NCBI GenBank assembly: GCA_964545875.1
Contig: CAZJHH010000005.1
Location: 1 to 64,000, forward strand
DNA from: DAIPKP01 sp964545875
GTDB lineage: Bacteria > Synergistota > Synergistia > Synergistales > Aminiphilaceae
Length of the DNA stretch: 64,000 nt
Direction: 5' to 3'
A model generated the notes under the pieces. That model had not been told where the DNA came from. It saw only the letters and a list, made by a program, of their open reading frames with translations, and did not search any database. Shown in pieces: positions 26,928-34,839 of this stretch (position 1 is its first letter; each line of letters opens with the position of its first letter). The translations under genes were made by a program, and so were the position numbers.

Positions 26928-27298
26928 GACGATTCGCCCCTCTCTTCGTTCATCTGCTCTTCTCCTATCACGTGAGGCCATACCGCCCGGGTCACTTTTT
27001 GTATGCGCAAAGGATCCGTGGCTTTCTCATAAAGAAGTTTCTTCACGGAAGCGCAAGAGTTGCGGAGATCCTCCTCGAAAGCCCGAACATCCTCGAACTT
27101 TTTCTCTTCCTCCTGCCGCACGATTTCAAAGGTCTTCTGCGTCATCACGTCGAGCCTGGCTACGCCTTCCTCGTACTCCCGCTCTTTTTCCGCTAGTTTC
27201 CGAACGAGATCCTCCTCAAGATTTTTACGAAACTCCTCAAGGAGAGTCTCCATCCCGGAGGTCTCTCTTTCGGGGCTTTCAGGCGTTAAGTTCTGCAT
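26924..27298 (-). CDS. V-type ATP synthase peripheral stalk subunit H/G-like
   Basis: A 124-residue, almost entirely charged protein; residues 16-85 form one long coiled coil rich in E, K and R. It precedes subunit I, where the peripheral stalk partner of E (AhaH/NtpF-type) is encoded, so that is its likely role. Start at 27298 overlaps the CBS gene by 20 bases; an ATG at 27253 is possible. Sequence alone is not diagnostic. Confidence 0.65.
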   Translation of the reverse strand: MQNLTPESPERETSGMETLLEEFRKNLEEDLVRKLAEKEREYEEGVARLDVMTQKTFEIVRQEEEKKFEDVRAFEEDLRNSCASVKKLLYEKATDPLRIQKVTRAVWPHVIGEEQMNEERGESS

Positions 27299-27752
27299 AC
27301 GCCTCTTCTTCCTCCATCATAAACTCACAGAAGGAGGCCCGGTCGATAATGCCGAGAAAACGCCCTTCTTCCACCACGGGAAGACGCTCCACTCCTTTGC
27401 GCAACATAAGATCCGCCACGGTCATGAGGCTTGCATAGGGGTCTACCTTAGGAGGATCCGAACGCATGTAATCCTTCACCTTGCAGCGTCCGAGAAGCTG
27501 AAGACGCTGCAAAAGGTCTCCCTCGGTATCATCGAGGAAGGATGTTTGGCTGAGAACTTCCAGGAAGGTAGGCACCGCAGCCTCAAGAATATCGGACTGA
27601 GCAAGATACCCCACAAGCCGCCAATCGTCATCGATCACGGGAACTCCCGGAAGCCGGTGAGAATAGAGAATTCGCACCGCATCAAGAATGCGATCCTCCG
27701 GAGACACCGCCGTAAGATCCCGAACCATAAGTTTTACAGCACTGGTATTCAT
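27279..27752 (-). CDS. Two-CBS-domain protein linked to the ATPase operon
   Basis: A 157-residue stand-alone Bateman module. CBS1 covers about residues 5-60 (LYSHRLPGVPVIDDDWRLVGYLAQSDILEAA) and CBS2 about 90-150 (VKDYMRSDPPKVDPYASLMTVADLMLRKGVERLPVVEEGRFLGIIDRASF). Such modules often bind adenosine nucleotides or S-adenosyl compounds. It overlaps the glycosyltransferase gene before it by 4 bases and the ATPase subunit after it by 20, so it is translationally embedded in the operon. A role in sensing adenylate levels for the ATPase is an inference. Confidence 0.85.
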   Translation of the reverse strand: MNTSAVKLMVRDLTAVSPEDRILDAVRILYSHRLPGVPVIDDDWRLVGYLAQSDILEAAVPTFLEVLSQTSFLDDTEGDLLQRLQLLGRCKVKDYMRSDPPKVDPYASLMTVADLMLRKGVERLPVVEEGRFLGIIDRASFCEFMMEEEEAYAELNA

Positions 27753-29491
27753 TTTCCCCCACCATCCCGTCTACTTTCCCAACCAAAACGAGAAACCAAC
27801 ACATGAAGAACGAAAAGGGGTAGTTTTATCATACGCCGCCACCGCCAAGGTTCCTGGCAGAGGCGGAAGAGCCATTCCATACCCACTCTGCGCATCCATC
27901 GGGGAGCTCTCTGAAGCCTTCCAGAAAGGACGTCGAAGCTTCCTCCGACTCCCATACGAAGCATTCCGGGAAGCTCCTCCGCATGAGCGGCAATCCATTT
28001 TTCCTGCCGGGGAACTCCGAGGGCTACGAAGAGAATTTTAGCTCCCGAGTTCCGTATGGTCTCACAAATGAGAGAGCTCTCGAAATCATCAAAATACCCG
28101 TGATGCCATCCCGCCACAGGCAACCCGGGATAGCGTTCTCGAAGTACCTCCGCAACCTGCCGAGCTACTCCGGATTCTCCTCCCAGAAAATAAACGGGCC
28201 ACTTGGCGTACGAAGCGGTGCGGCAAAGTTGCTCCATAAATTCTACGCCGGCTATCCGTTCGTGCATACGAAAACCCAGAAAACGCAAACCCAAAACGAG
28301 CCCCATTCCATCGGGAAGAGAAAGGTCCGCATTCCGGAAAGCCCTGGCAAGATCCACATCCTTCCGGGCCTCATACAGTGAAAGAGCGTTAGGGGTGAAC
28401 ACGGTACATCCCAGAGGATCCCCGTTACTGATGAGAGCCCAGGCCTTTCCCAAAGCATAGTGAAGAGAGACGTTGTTCACCGGAACTCCCCAGAGAACGG
28501 GAGAGGGTCTGCCCCGCTTCTTGCGACTTCGCTTAAGCACTGCCCCGATGTACGCCAGGCATGCGGCTATGCCACAAAAAGCCACCACCGCCCCCTGCCC
28601 ATCCGGGCGGATCTGGAGCACCGCCGCAGAAAAACCGAGAGCTCCCGAAAGGAACGCCACCATACGCACCGAATCTGGATGATCCACTCCTCGATCCACC
28701 AGCCTTCGATACATAAAGATATTCCCTCCGGAGGCAGTGGATAAGAGGGTCCGGCTTACGAAGCTGAGCGAGGCCTCCATGATGGGAATGGCAAAAAGCG
28801 CCAGAGGAAGGAGCATAAGGGCCGAGAAAGCTATTCCCTTACTGACTCCCATGACGGAAACGCCAGCCACCAGAGTGCCCCAAAAAGCTGCCAGCGGTTC
28901 CCCGAGCCGACGGTAGAGATGCCCGTGACGGCTCCAGAAGACTCCGAGCAAAGCGATTCCTCCGAGGCACATGGTAACCGCCCCCTGGAGGTTTTGACCA
29001 GAAAAACTGGTTATTACCGCCATGAGAAGCCATACGAAAAGGAGCAAATGCCCCGCCATACCGGGAATCCGGTCGAGGCTCACCAGAAGGAGCGGGAAGA
29101 ATCCCACCCATAAGGCCGTGATGATATGGGAAACCAGGGGATGCAAAAAGAGGTACTGTCCCTCGGGCATGCCCACGAAGGCTATTTTCTCACCCCAGAA
29201 GGCAAAGAGAAAACCCACAAGAAGATAGAGCCAGGAGAGGTTGTGCTTGCTCCGGCTACTCACGATGCCCGCCAGGCAGGCAAGAAGCGCGGTGGCCACC
29301 ACCTCTCGGGCGGTTTCGCTGTTACTCCAGAGAGCCACCACAACCCAGGCGGCAAGAAGCATGATATCCCGCAGATAATCGTACTGTTCTCGGGAGATAT
29401 GATTTCGTATGTATTTCTGAAACAGGAGACATGCTCCTGCGGAAAGCAGGATCACTATGCGGGATATAAAGGCAAATTCTCCTTCGAACAT
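27749..29491 (-). CDS. Degenerate WecA-like membrane domain fused to WecG/TagA glycosyltransferase
   Basis: About 580 residues. Residues 1-340 contain roughly ten membrane segments whose order resembles the MraY/WecA sugar-phosphate transferases: a SFSGQNLQGAV stretch where WecA has NLIDGLDGLA, YRRLGEPLAAFWGT where it has FMGDSGSLFLG, and IFMYRRLVDRG where it has the HHRLL histidine motif. The catalytic aspartates and histidines are absent, so this half should be inactive. Residues 345-565 are a canonical WecG/TagA/CpsF domain (TPNALSLYEARKD, LPDGMGLVLG, ERIAGVEFMEQL, ALGVPRQEKW, GVGGSFDVLSGRLQRAPRW, GMEWLFRLCQEPWRWRR). The likely reaction is adding a sugar such as ManNAc to a polyprenyl-linked acceptor. 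It starts at ATG 29491 and overlaps the CBS gene. The fusion and pseudoenzyme calls rest on reading motifs. Confidence 0.85.
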   Translation of the reverse strand: MFEGEFAFISRIVILLSAGACLLFQKYIRNHISREQYDYLRDIMLLAAWVVVALWSNSETAREVVATALLACLAGIVSSRSKHNLSWLYLLVGFLFAFWGEKIAFVGMPEGQYLFLHPLVSHIITALWVGFFPLLLVSLDRIPGMAGHLLLFVWLLMAVITSFSGQNLQGAVTMCLGGIALLGVFWSRHGHLYRRLGEPLAAFWGTLVAGVSVMGVSKGIAFSALMLLPLALFAIPIMEASLSFVSRTLLSTASGGNIFMYRRLVDRGVDHPDSVRMVAFLSGALGFSAAVLQIRPDGQGAVVAFCGIAACLAYIGAVLKRSRKKRGRPSPVLWGVPVNNVSLHYALGKAWALISNGDPLGCTVFTPNALSLYEARKDVDLARAFRNADLSLPDGMGLVLGLRFLGFRMHERIAGVEFMEQLCRTASYAKWPVYFLGGESGVARQVAEVLRERYPGLPVAGWHHGYFDDFESSLICETIRNSGAKILFVALGVPRQEKWIAAHAEELPGMLRMGVGGSFDVLSGRLQRAPRWMRRVGMEWLFRLCQEPWRWRRMIKLPLFVLHVLVSRFGWESRRDGGGK

Positions 29492-29623
29492 CACAAGGCC
29501 ACCCTTTCAAACCCCTGACTGTTATTTCTCCAAGCCTTTCCCCGAAAAACCAGAACGAACCCTTTCGGGATGGCTTTCCCCTGCGAGACATCCCTAAGTT
29601 CGATCGCATAATACGCATTATCA

Positions 29624-29651
29624 AGTATAGCATGAGAAAAGGGGAAAACAA
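29624..29651 (-). promoter_or_regulatory. Promoter of the glycosyltransferase-ATPase operon
   Basis: On the minus strand TTGTTT (29651-29646), a 16-base spacer and an extended -10, TGC followed by TATACT (29629-29624). The leader to the ATG is about 120 bases and has short GGGATG/CATCCC and CCCGAAAGGG hairpins. Confidence 0.55.
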
Positions 29652-29689
29652 AAAGGGAATTCGCGAAAATCTTTCGGCATATCAAGGAT

Positions 29690-29724
29690 CTATCCGGGAG
29701 GGAGAACCATGCTGTCCCGGATAG
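29690..29724. repeat. Inverted repeat between serS and the glycosyltransferase gene
   Basis: CTATCCGGGA and TCCCGGATAG form a perfect 10-bp stem (13 bp with one mismatch) around a 15-base loop. On the minus strand no U run follows, so it is a weak terminator for serS at best; it could be a protein site. The rest of 29492-29795 shows no gene. Confidence 0.55.
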
Positions 29725-29795
29725 ACCTCGCTGGTCCGGATTCCTCAATATGCATTCCAGAAAAAGGCCTATATCAAAGATTCTGAAAAGATGTC

Positions 29796-31070
29796 CTATT
29801 TTTCTATCCGAGTCATGCCACCCACATAGGGAACCAGCGCCCGGGGGACCAGAATGGAACCGTCCTCTTGCTGGTAGTTTTCCATCAGGGCGATGAGGCA
29901 TCGCCCCACGGCAATTCCCGAACCGTTGAGAGTATGGACGTACCGGGGTTTACCTCCTTCGTCAGGGCGAAACCGAAGGTTCATTCTTCGCGCCTGAAAA
30001 TCCTCACAGTTGCTGCAGGAGCTGATCTCTCGATATTTCTCCTGAGAAGGAATCCACACTTCGATGTCGTAGGTTTTGGAGGAAGCAAAACCCATGTCTC
30101 CGGTGCAAAGGCATATTCTCCGGAAGGGAATTTCCAGGCGCTTCAAAACCTCTTCCGCCGCCAGAGTAAGACTTTCCAGTTCTTGATAGCTTTTTTCGGG
30201 GCTGCAGATTTTTACCAGTTCCACCTTGTCGAACTGATGCTGCCGGAGAATTCCCCGTACATCTCGGCCATATGTTCCCGACTCGCGACGGAAACAGGGG
30301 GTGTAGGCGGTAAGATAGAGGGGAAGCTGCTTTTCCTCGAGAATTTCCCCGGCATAGATGTTGGTAAGAGGAACTTCCGCGGTGGGTACAAGCCAGAGGT
30401 CATCCTGGGCACAGCGGTAGAGGTCTTCCGCAAACTTGGGAAGCTGTCCCGTTCCCTGCATGGTGGCACTGTTCACGAGAAGAGGGGGCATGATCTCTTC
30501 GAATCCGTGCTCCCGAGTGTGGAGATCCAGCATAAACTGAATGAGCCCTCGCATGAGCTGAGCGCCCTTGCCCCGAATGACCGTAAAGCGGCTTTCCGCA
30601 AGCTTGACTCCCCGCTCGAAGTCCAGGATTCCCAAAGATTCTCCGAGATCCCAGTGGGCCTGAGGATCGAAATCGAAGGTTCGGGGCTCTCCCCAATAGT
30701 GCATTACCGGGTTATTGGATTCGTCCATACCAAGGGGAACCGTTTCGTGAGGCCGGTTCGGAATTTGAAGGAGGATGTTCTCCAGTTCTCCGTCGATGGA
30801 GGAAAGTTCTTCCTCCATCTCCTTGATGGCGTCCCCGAGAAGGCGCATTTCCTCCATGAGAGCGTCCGCATTCTCTCCCCGTTTCTTGAGAAGCCCCACC
30901 TGCTTGGAGCCGTCGTTTCGCTGGGCTTTTTTCTGCTCCATGGACGTAAGAATCTCCCGGCGCTTCTCATCCAGGTTATACAGCTCTTCCACGGAGAAGG
31001 CGTTGTTCCTCCCCTGAAGCATCCGCTCCAGATCCTTTCGATTTTCCCGTATCCACCGCATATCAAGCAT
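29796..31070 (-). CDS. serS: Seryl-tRNA synthetase
   Basis: Class II synthetase that charges tRNA-Ser. The N-terminal 110 residues are the tRNA-binding coiled-coil arm (MLDMRWIRENRKDLERML through EEELSSIDGELENILLQIPN). Motif 2 is seen in TPCFRRESGTYGRDVRGILRQHQFDKVELVKI and motif 3 in LNGSGIAVGRCLIALMENYQ, with SSCSNCEDFQARR between. Length of 424 is normal. The ATG at 31070 has GGAGG seven bases upstream and follows the ribH stop directly, so it is the last gene of the uvrC-rib operon. Confidence 0.97.
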   Translation of the reverse strand: MLDMRWIRENRKDLERMLQGRNNAFSVEELYNLDEKRREILTSMEQKKAQRNDGSKQVGLLKKRGENADALMEEMRLLGDAIKEMEEELSSIDGELENILLQIPNRPHETVPLGMDESNNPVMHYWGEPRTFDFDPQAHWDLGESLGILDFERGVKLAESRFTVIRGKGAQLMRGLIQFMLDLHTREHGFEEIMPPLLVNSATMQGTGQLPKFAEDLYRCAQDDLWLVPTAEVPLTNIYAGEILEEKQLPLYLTAYTPCFRRESGTYGRDVRGILRQHQFDKVELVKICSPEKSYQELESLTLAAEEVLKRLEIPFRRICLCTGDMGFASSKTYDIEVWIPSQEKYREISSCSNCEDFQARRMNLRFRPDEGGKPRYVHTLNGSGIAVGRCLIALMENYQQEDGSILVPRALVPYVGGMTRIEK

Positions 31071-31072
31071 GG

Positions 31073-31552
31073 CTACACCTCCGGCACGTTCCGTACTTCA
31101 CGAAGAAGATTGATCATTTCTATCACCGATAGCGCCGCATCGGCCCCCTTGTTTCCCGCCTTGCTTCCCGCCCGGAGAAGAGCCTGCTCCAAGGTGTCGC
31201 AGGTGAGCACTCCGAAAGCCACGGGAACCCGATGATCCAGAGCGATATGAGCAACTCCCTTGGAGACCTCCGCCGCCACATAGTCGAAGTGCGGCGTATC
31301 TCCCCGGATAACCGCTCCCAGGGCGATAATGCCATCAAATTTTCCCTGAAGAGCGAGCTCCTTCACGATAAGGGGAATTTCCCAGGCTCCGGGAACCCAG
31401 TGAACTACGATATCCTGGTGCTTCACGCCGTGTCGGATGAGGGCATCCCTGGCTCCCTCCAGGAGCTTTCCCGTGATGAGTTCGTTAAATCGCGAGAGCA
31501 CCACTGCCACTCTCGCCTTCTCGCCGATAAGATGACCTTCCACAATCCGCAT
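31073..31552 (-). CDS. ribH: Lumazine synthase (6,7-dimethyl-8-ribityllumazine synthase)
   Basis: Joins the pyrimidine from RibD with the RibB product to give lumazine. Signatures: SRFNELITGKLLEGARDAL, VPGAWEIPLIVKEL, IALGAVIRGDTPHFDYVAAEVSKG, and VLTCDTLEQALLRAG. Start ATG at 31552 follows GGAGG; the GTG three codons before overlaps that site. A gap of 165 bases after ribBA has two TATAAT sequences on the minus strand without good -35 boxes, so an internal promoter is possible. Confidence 0.96.
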   Translation of the reverse strand: MRIVEGHLIGEKARVAVVLSRFNELITGKLLEGARDALIRHGVKHQDIVVHWVPGAWEIPLIVKELALQGKFDGIIALGAVIRGDTPHFDYVAAEVSKGVAHIALDHRVPVAFGVLTCDTLEQALLRAGSKAGNKGADAALSVIEMINLLREVRNVPEV

Positions 31553-31717
31553 ACAACACACCTCCGAAAGATTGCATTCGTATTATTATACATAAGAAAC
31601 CCCGTGGGTTCCCTTTATGCGTCCGTCAAATCCAAAACCGCCGTTTTCCGCATTATAACCAAAGATTTCGTCACCCCATGACGGGAATACGCCAAAAACG
31701 GATTTCTTCCGGCCCCA

Positions 31718-32962
31718 TCAAAGGATATCCCGCAGATGAAGCATGTGCCCCAATCGGTCTTCCTTGGTCTCCAGATAACGCTTGTTGTAGGGATTGCTCT
31801 CCATAATGATGGGCACGCGTTCTGTAACCTGAAGACCGTATCCCTGAAGTCCCACGATCTTCCGGGGATTGTTCGTGAGAAGCCGCATGCTCTTGATGCC
31901 GAGATCCACCAGGATCTGGGCCCCCAGGCCGTAATCCCGAAGGTCCGCTTCGTACCCCAAAGCGAGGTTGGCCTCCACCGTATCCATACCTTGCTCCTGA
32001 AGCTCGTAGGCATGGAGCTTGGGAAGCAAGCCTATTCCCCGGCCTTCCTGGCGCATGTAGAGAAGTACGCCGCATCCCTCCCGGTGAATCATCTCCATGG
32101 CCATATGGAGCTGTTCGCCGCAGTCGCAGCGGAGGGATCCGAAAACATCCCCGGTGAGGCACTCCGAATGCACCCGAACCAGCACGTTTTCCGCCCCCTC
32201 CACATCTCCCCGGATCAAGGCGATGTGGGGCTTATCCAGATTTTCCTCGTGAAGAGCCTGATAGGCCAGAGCCTTGAAATCGCCGTAGGCCGTGGGCATG
32301 CGCACCGTGGCCACCCGCTTCACCAAGCTGTCCCGATGCATACGGTACCGGATAAGCTGTTGGATGGAGCATATATTAATGCCGTGCGTTCGGGAAAATT
32401 CCTGAAGGTTCGGCAGCCGCGCCATGGTGCCGTCCTCGTTCATGATCTCGCAGATAACTCCGGCGGGAGTCATTCCCGCCAGGCGGGCCAGATCCACCGC
32501 CGCCTCGGTATGCCCCGCCCGCTTGAGTACGCCCCCCGGCCGGGCCATGAGAGGAAACATGTGTCCGGGGGTGCGGAAATCGCCCCGTCTCGCCTCGCCT
32601 TTGGCGAGAAGCCTGGCCGTGAGGGCCCGTTCGGCGGCGGAAATTCCCGTGGTGGTTCCCTCCCGGGCATCCACGGAAACCGTGAAGGCGGTTCCGTGAA
32701 GATCCGTATTTTCCCGGGTCATGGGCTCCAGCCCCAGCTCGGAACAACGCTGATGACTGAGAGGCACGCAGATGAGCCCCCGGGCGTGCTTTGCCATAAA
32801 ATTGATGGTTTCATCCGTGGCGCACTCCGCCGCCACGATGAGATCTCCTTCGTTCTCCCGGTCCTCGTCATCCACCACGATAACCATGCGGCCCTTCCGG
32901 ATATCCTCCAGGGCCTCTTCCACGGAGCAAAAAATACCTTCCCCCGACACCTGTTCAGTCAC
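31718..32962 (-). CDS. ribBA: Bifunctional DHBP synthase / GTP cyclohydrolase II
   Basis: Supplies both branches of riboflavin precursor synthesis. The RibB half (about residues 10-205) has VVDDEDRENEGDLIVAAE and RARGLICV-type motif KHARGLICVPLS, with RPGGVLKRAGHTEAAVDLARLAG. The RibA half has HSECLTGDVFGSLRCDCGEQL (zinc cysteines), LLYMRQEGRGIGL and LRDYGLGAQILVDLG. The start is taken as GTG at 32962, eight bases after AAGGAGG; an upstream in-frame ATG at 32992 lacks that site. 414 residues. Confidence 0.96.
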   Translation of the reverse strand: MTEQVSGEGIFCSVEEALEDIRKGRMVIVVDDEDRENEGDLIVAAECATDETINFMAKHARGLICVPLSHQRCSELGLEPMTRENTDLHGTAFTVSVDAREGTTTGISAAERALTARLLAKGEARRGDFRTPGHMFPLMARPGGVLKRAGHTEAAVDLARLAGMTPAGVICEIMNEDGTMARLPNLQEFSRTHGINICSIQQLIRYRMHRDSLVKRVATVRMPTAYGDFKALAYQALHEENLDKPHIALIRGDVEGAENVLVRVHSECLTGDVFGSLRCDCGEQLHMAMEMIHREGCGVLLYMRQEGRGIGLLPKLHAYELQEQGMDTVEANLALGYEADLRDYGLGAQILVDLGIKSMRLLTNNPRKIVGLQGYGLQVTERVPIIMESNPYNKRYLETKEDRLGHMLHLRDIL

Positions 32963-33058
32963 AGCCAATTCCTCCTTGCATTTCTTCCCCATATCAATGT
33001 ATGGACACATCGGGAAAAATTCTTTCCCCTAGCATATCCTTGATGAAAAAATGTCCTC

Positions 33059-33739
33059 TCAAACCCATCCCGCCTTACGGAGAGTATCCCAATCCAGAGA
33101 GCTTTCGCCACTCCCGGAAGAACGCATATCCTCCCAACGGGAGAGGTTTCCGTAAAGCCCCAGCTGGTGATAGATGTATTTACCCAGGAGATCGGTTTCC
33201 ACGTTAACCCTGGCTCCCTCTCGAAGCTCTCCCAGGGTGGTATGTTCCAGCGTGGTAGGGATGAGTCCCACGGAAAAGAAGTCCTTGCCGCACTCTATGA
33301 TGGTAAGGCTTACTCCGTTGAGGGTCACGGAACCCTTGGGAACAAGATAACGCATTCCTTCGGAATCCAGAGAAATGGAAATTTTCCGGGTTTGCCCTTC
33401 CCTTACAATGCGGATCACCCTACCCACGTAATCCACATGCCCCGCCACGATATGCCCCTCGAAACGCCCTCCCGCCACCATGGCCCGCTCCAGGTTTACC
33501 GCACTTCCCGGAGCCAGGCTCCCCAGGACGGTACGTTCCAGGGTTTCGGGCATCATATCCGCCCAGAAACGGGATCCCTCGAGGCGGGTCACGGTAAGAC
33601 AGGCCCCGGAAACCGCCACGGACTGCCCAAAGACGAGGCTCTCCGCAAATCCCGGAGCGGCGATGCCGAGAAGCGCCACATCCCGTTTACGCTCCAAGGC
33701 CTGAACGATTCCCTTCGTTTCTACCAACCCCGTGAACAT
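33059..33739 (-). CDS. ribE: Riboflavin synthase, alpha chain
   Basis: Dismutates two lumazine molecules to riboflavin. Two repeated lumazine-binding barrels: MFTGLVETKGIV with VAVSGACLTVT, and GHIVAGHVDYVGRV with VTLNGVSLTI. The family start MFTGL is the ATG at 33739, seven bases after AAGGAG, with an 18-base overlap of ribD; the longer frame upstream is unlikely. The 226 residues end slightly beyond the usual 215. Confidence 0.95.
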   Translation of the reverse strand: MFTGLVETKGIVQALERKRDVALLGIAAPGFAESLVFGQSVAVSGACLTVTRLEGSRFWADMMPETLERTVLGSLAPGSAVNLERAMVAGGRFEGHIVAGHVDYVGRVIRIVREGQTRKISISLDSEGMRYLVPKGSVTLNGVSLTIIECGKDFFSVGLIPTTLEHTTLGELREGARVNVETDLLGKYIYHQLGLYGNLSRWEDMRSSGSGESSLDWDTLRKAGWV

Positions 33740-34839
33740 GAGGGCACTCCTTCCACGAGAAAGCCGTCTTCCATGGAACGCCATTCCAGGGAAGAGAGGA
33801 TTATGGCCTGATCCATGGAGTGCAGATGCAAATGCTCGGTAAACGAAAGCCCCCGGCCGAGAATTCGGGATCCGTAAAAGAGAGCCACCCGATCCACCAG
33901 ATGCCGGTTTAAAAAGGAACTTCCCACCCGGGCGCCTCCTTCTACGAGCACCGATAGAAGCCCCGATTCCCCAAGCTTCTGAAGGAGAACCTCGAAATCC
34001 AACTCCCCCGGAGCAATTTCGGGAAGCTCCATAAATTCTACGGAAAGGGGAAAGAGCTCCTTTCGGCGATTCCGCTCTTCGGAATTTTCCGGAATCCCCG
34101 AGGCCACTATCACCCGGGGAGCGGCAAAAATCGCGCTCTCCGGAGAAAGAGAAAGCCGGGGATCCACCACCACGGGCACCGGGGAGATTCCCGGCACGGA
34201 ACGAACTGTCAGCTTCGGATTATCGCAACGCACCGTGCCGGCCCCCACGAGAATGGCATCGTGCTCTCCCCGCAGAAGATGCGCCATCTCCCGGGCCCGG
34301 CTTCCGGTAATCCATTTGCTGGTACCGTCCGAAAGGGCTATGGCGCCATCCAGAGAGAGCGCTCCTTTCAAACATACCCAGGAACGTCCCCGGAGATGCC
34401 AGGAAAAAAAGCCCCGGTTCATCTCGCGGCACTCCTCTTCGAGAACCCCCGAAACGACGGGAATTCCCGCCTCTTCAAGAATCTTTACGCCCCCTCCCGC
34501 CACCTTCGGATTGGGATCCCGAGATCCTATCACCACCCGGGCGATTCCCTCCCGAACGAGCCGAGGCGCACAGGGGGGGGTTTTACCGTAATGGGAGCAG
34601 GGTTCCAGGGTGACATAGGCAGTGCTCCCCCGGACATTTTCCGTCGCCCTTTCGAGAGCCTCCACTTCCGCATGGGGGCCTCCGTACCGGCGGTGATATC
34701 CCATCCCCACCACCCGGGAATCCTTTACCAGCACACACCCCACCAGAGGGTTCGGGCTGGTGCGCCCCGTCCCCCGCCGAGCCAGGCTGAGAGCCATGTG
34801 CATATAGTATACATCCTGCCGCCGTTCCTCTCGACTCAT
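33721..34839 (-). CDS. ribD: Bifunctional riboflavin deaminase/reductase
   Basis: The N-terminal deaminase has HMALSLARRGTGRTSPNPLVGCVLV and the zinc motifs HAEVEAL and LEPCSHYGKTPPCAPRL. The reductase starts near residue 150 (LKGALSLDGAIALSDGTSKWITGSRARE) and ends with LVEGGARVGSSFLNRHLVDRVALFYGSRILG. Its ATG overlaps the uvrC stop by 4 bases. No FMN riboswitch precedes the group, unlike many rib operons. Confidence 0.96.
   Translation of the reverse strand: MSREERRQDVYYMHMALSLARRGTGRTSPNPLVGCVLVKDSRVVGMGYHRRYGGPHAEVEALERATENVRGSTAYVTLEPCSHYGKTPPCAPRLVREGIARVVIGSRDPNPKVAGGGVKILEEAGIPVVSGVLEEECREMNRGFFSWHLRGRSWVCLKGALSLDGAIALSDGTSKWITGSRAREMAHLLRGEHDAILVGAGTVRCDNPKLTVRSVPGISPVPVVVDPRLSLSPESAIFAAPRVIVASGIPENSEERNRRKELFPLSVEFMELPEIAPGELDFEVLLQKLGESGLLSVLVEGGARVGSSFLNRHLVDRVALFYGSRILGRGLSFTEHLHLHSMDQAIILSSLEWRSMEDGFLVEGVPSCSRGW

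Noticed and set aside
29701..29790. Small plus-strand peptide frame preceded by GGAGGGAGAACC-ATG
   Set aside because: The ribosome binding site and start lie inside an inverted repeat and the 23-codon peptide has no support.
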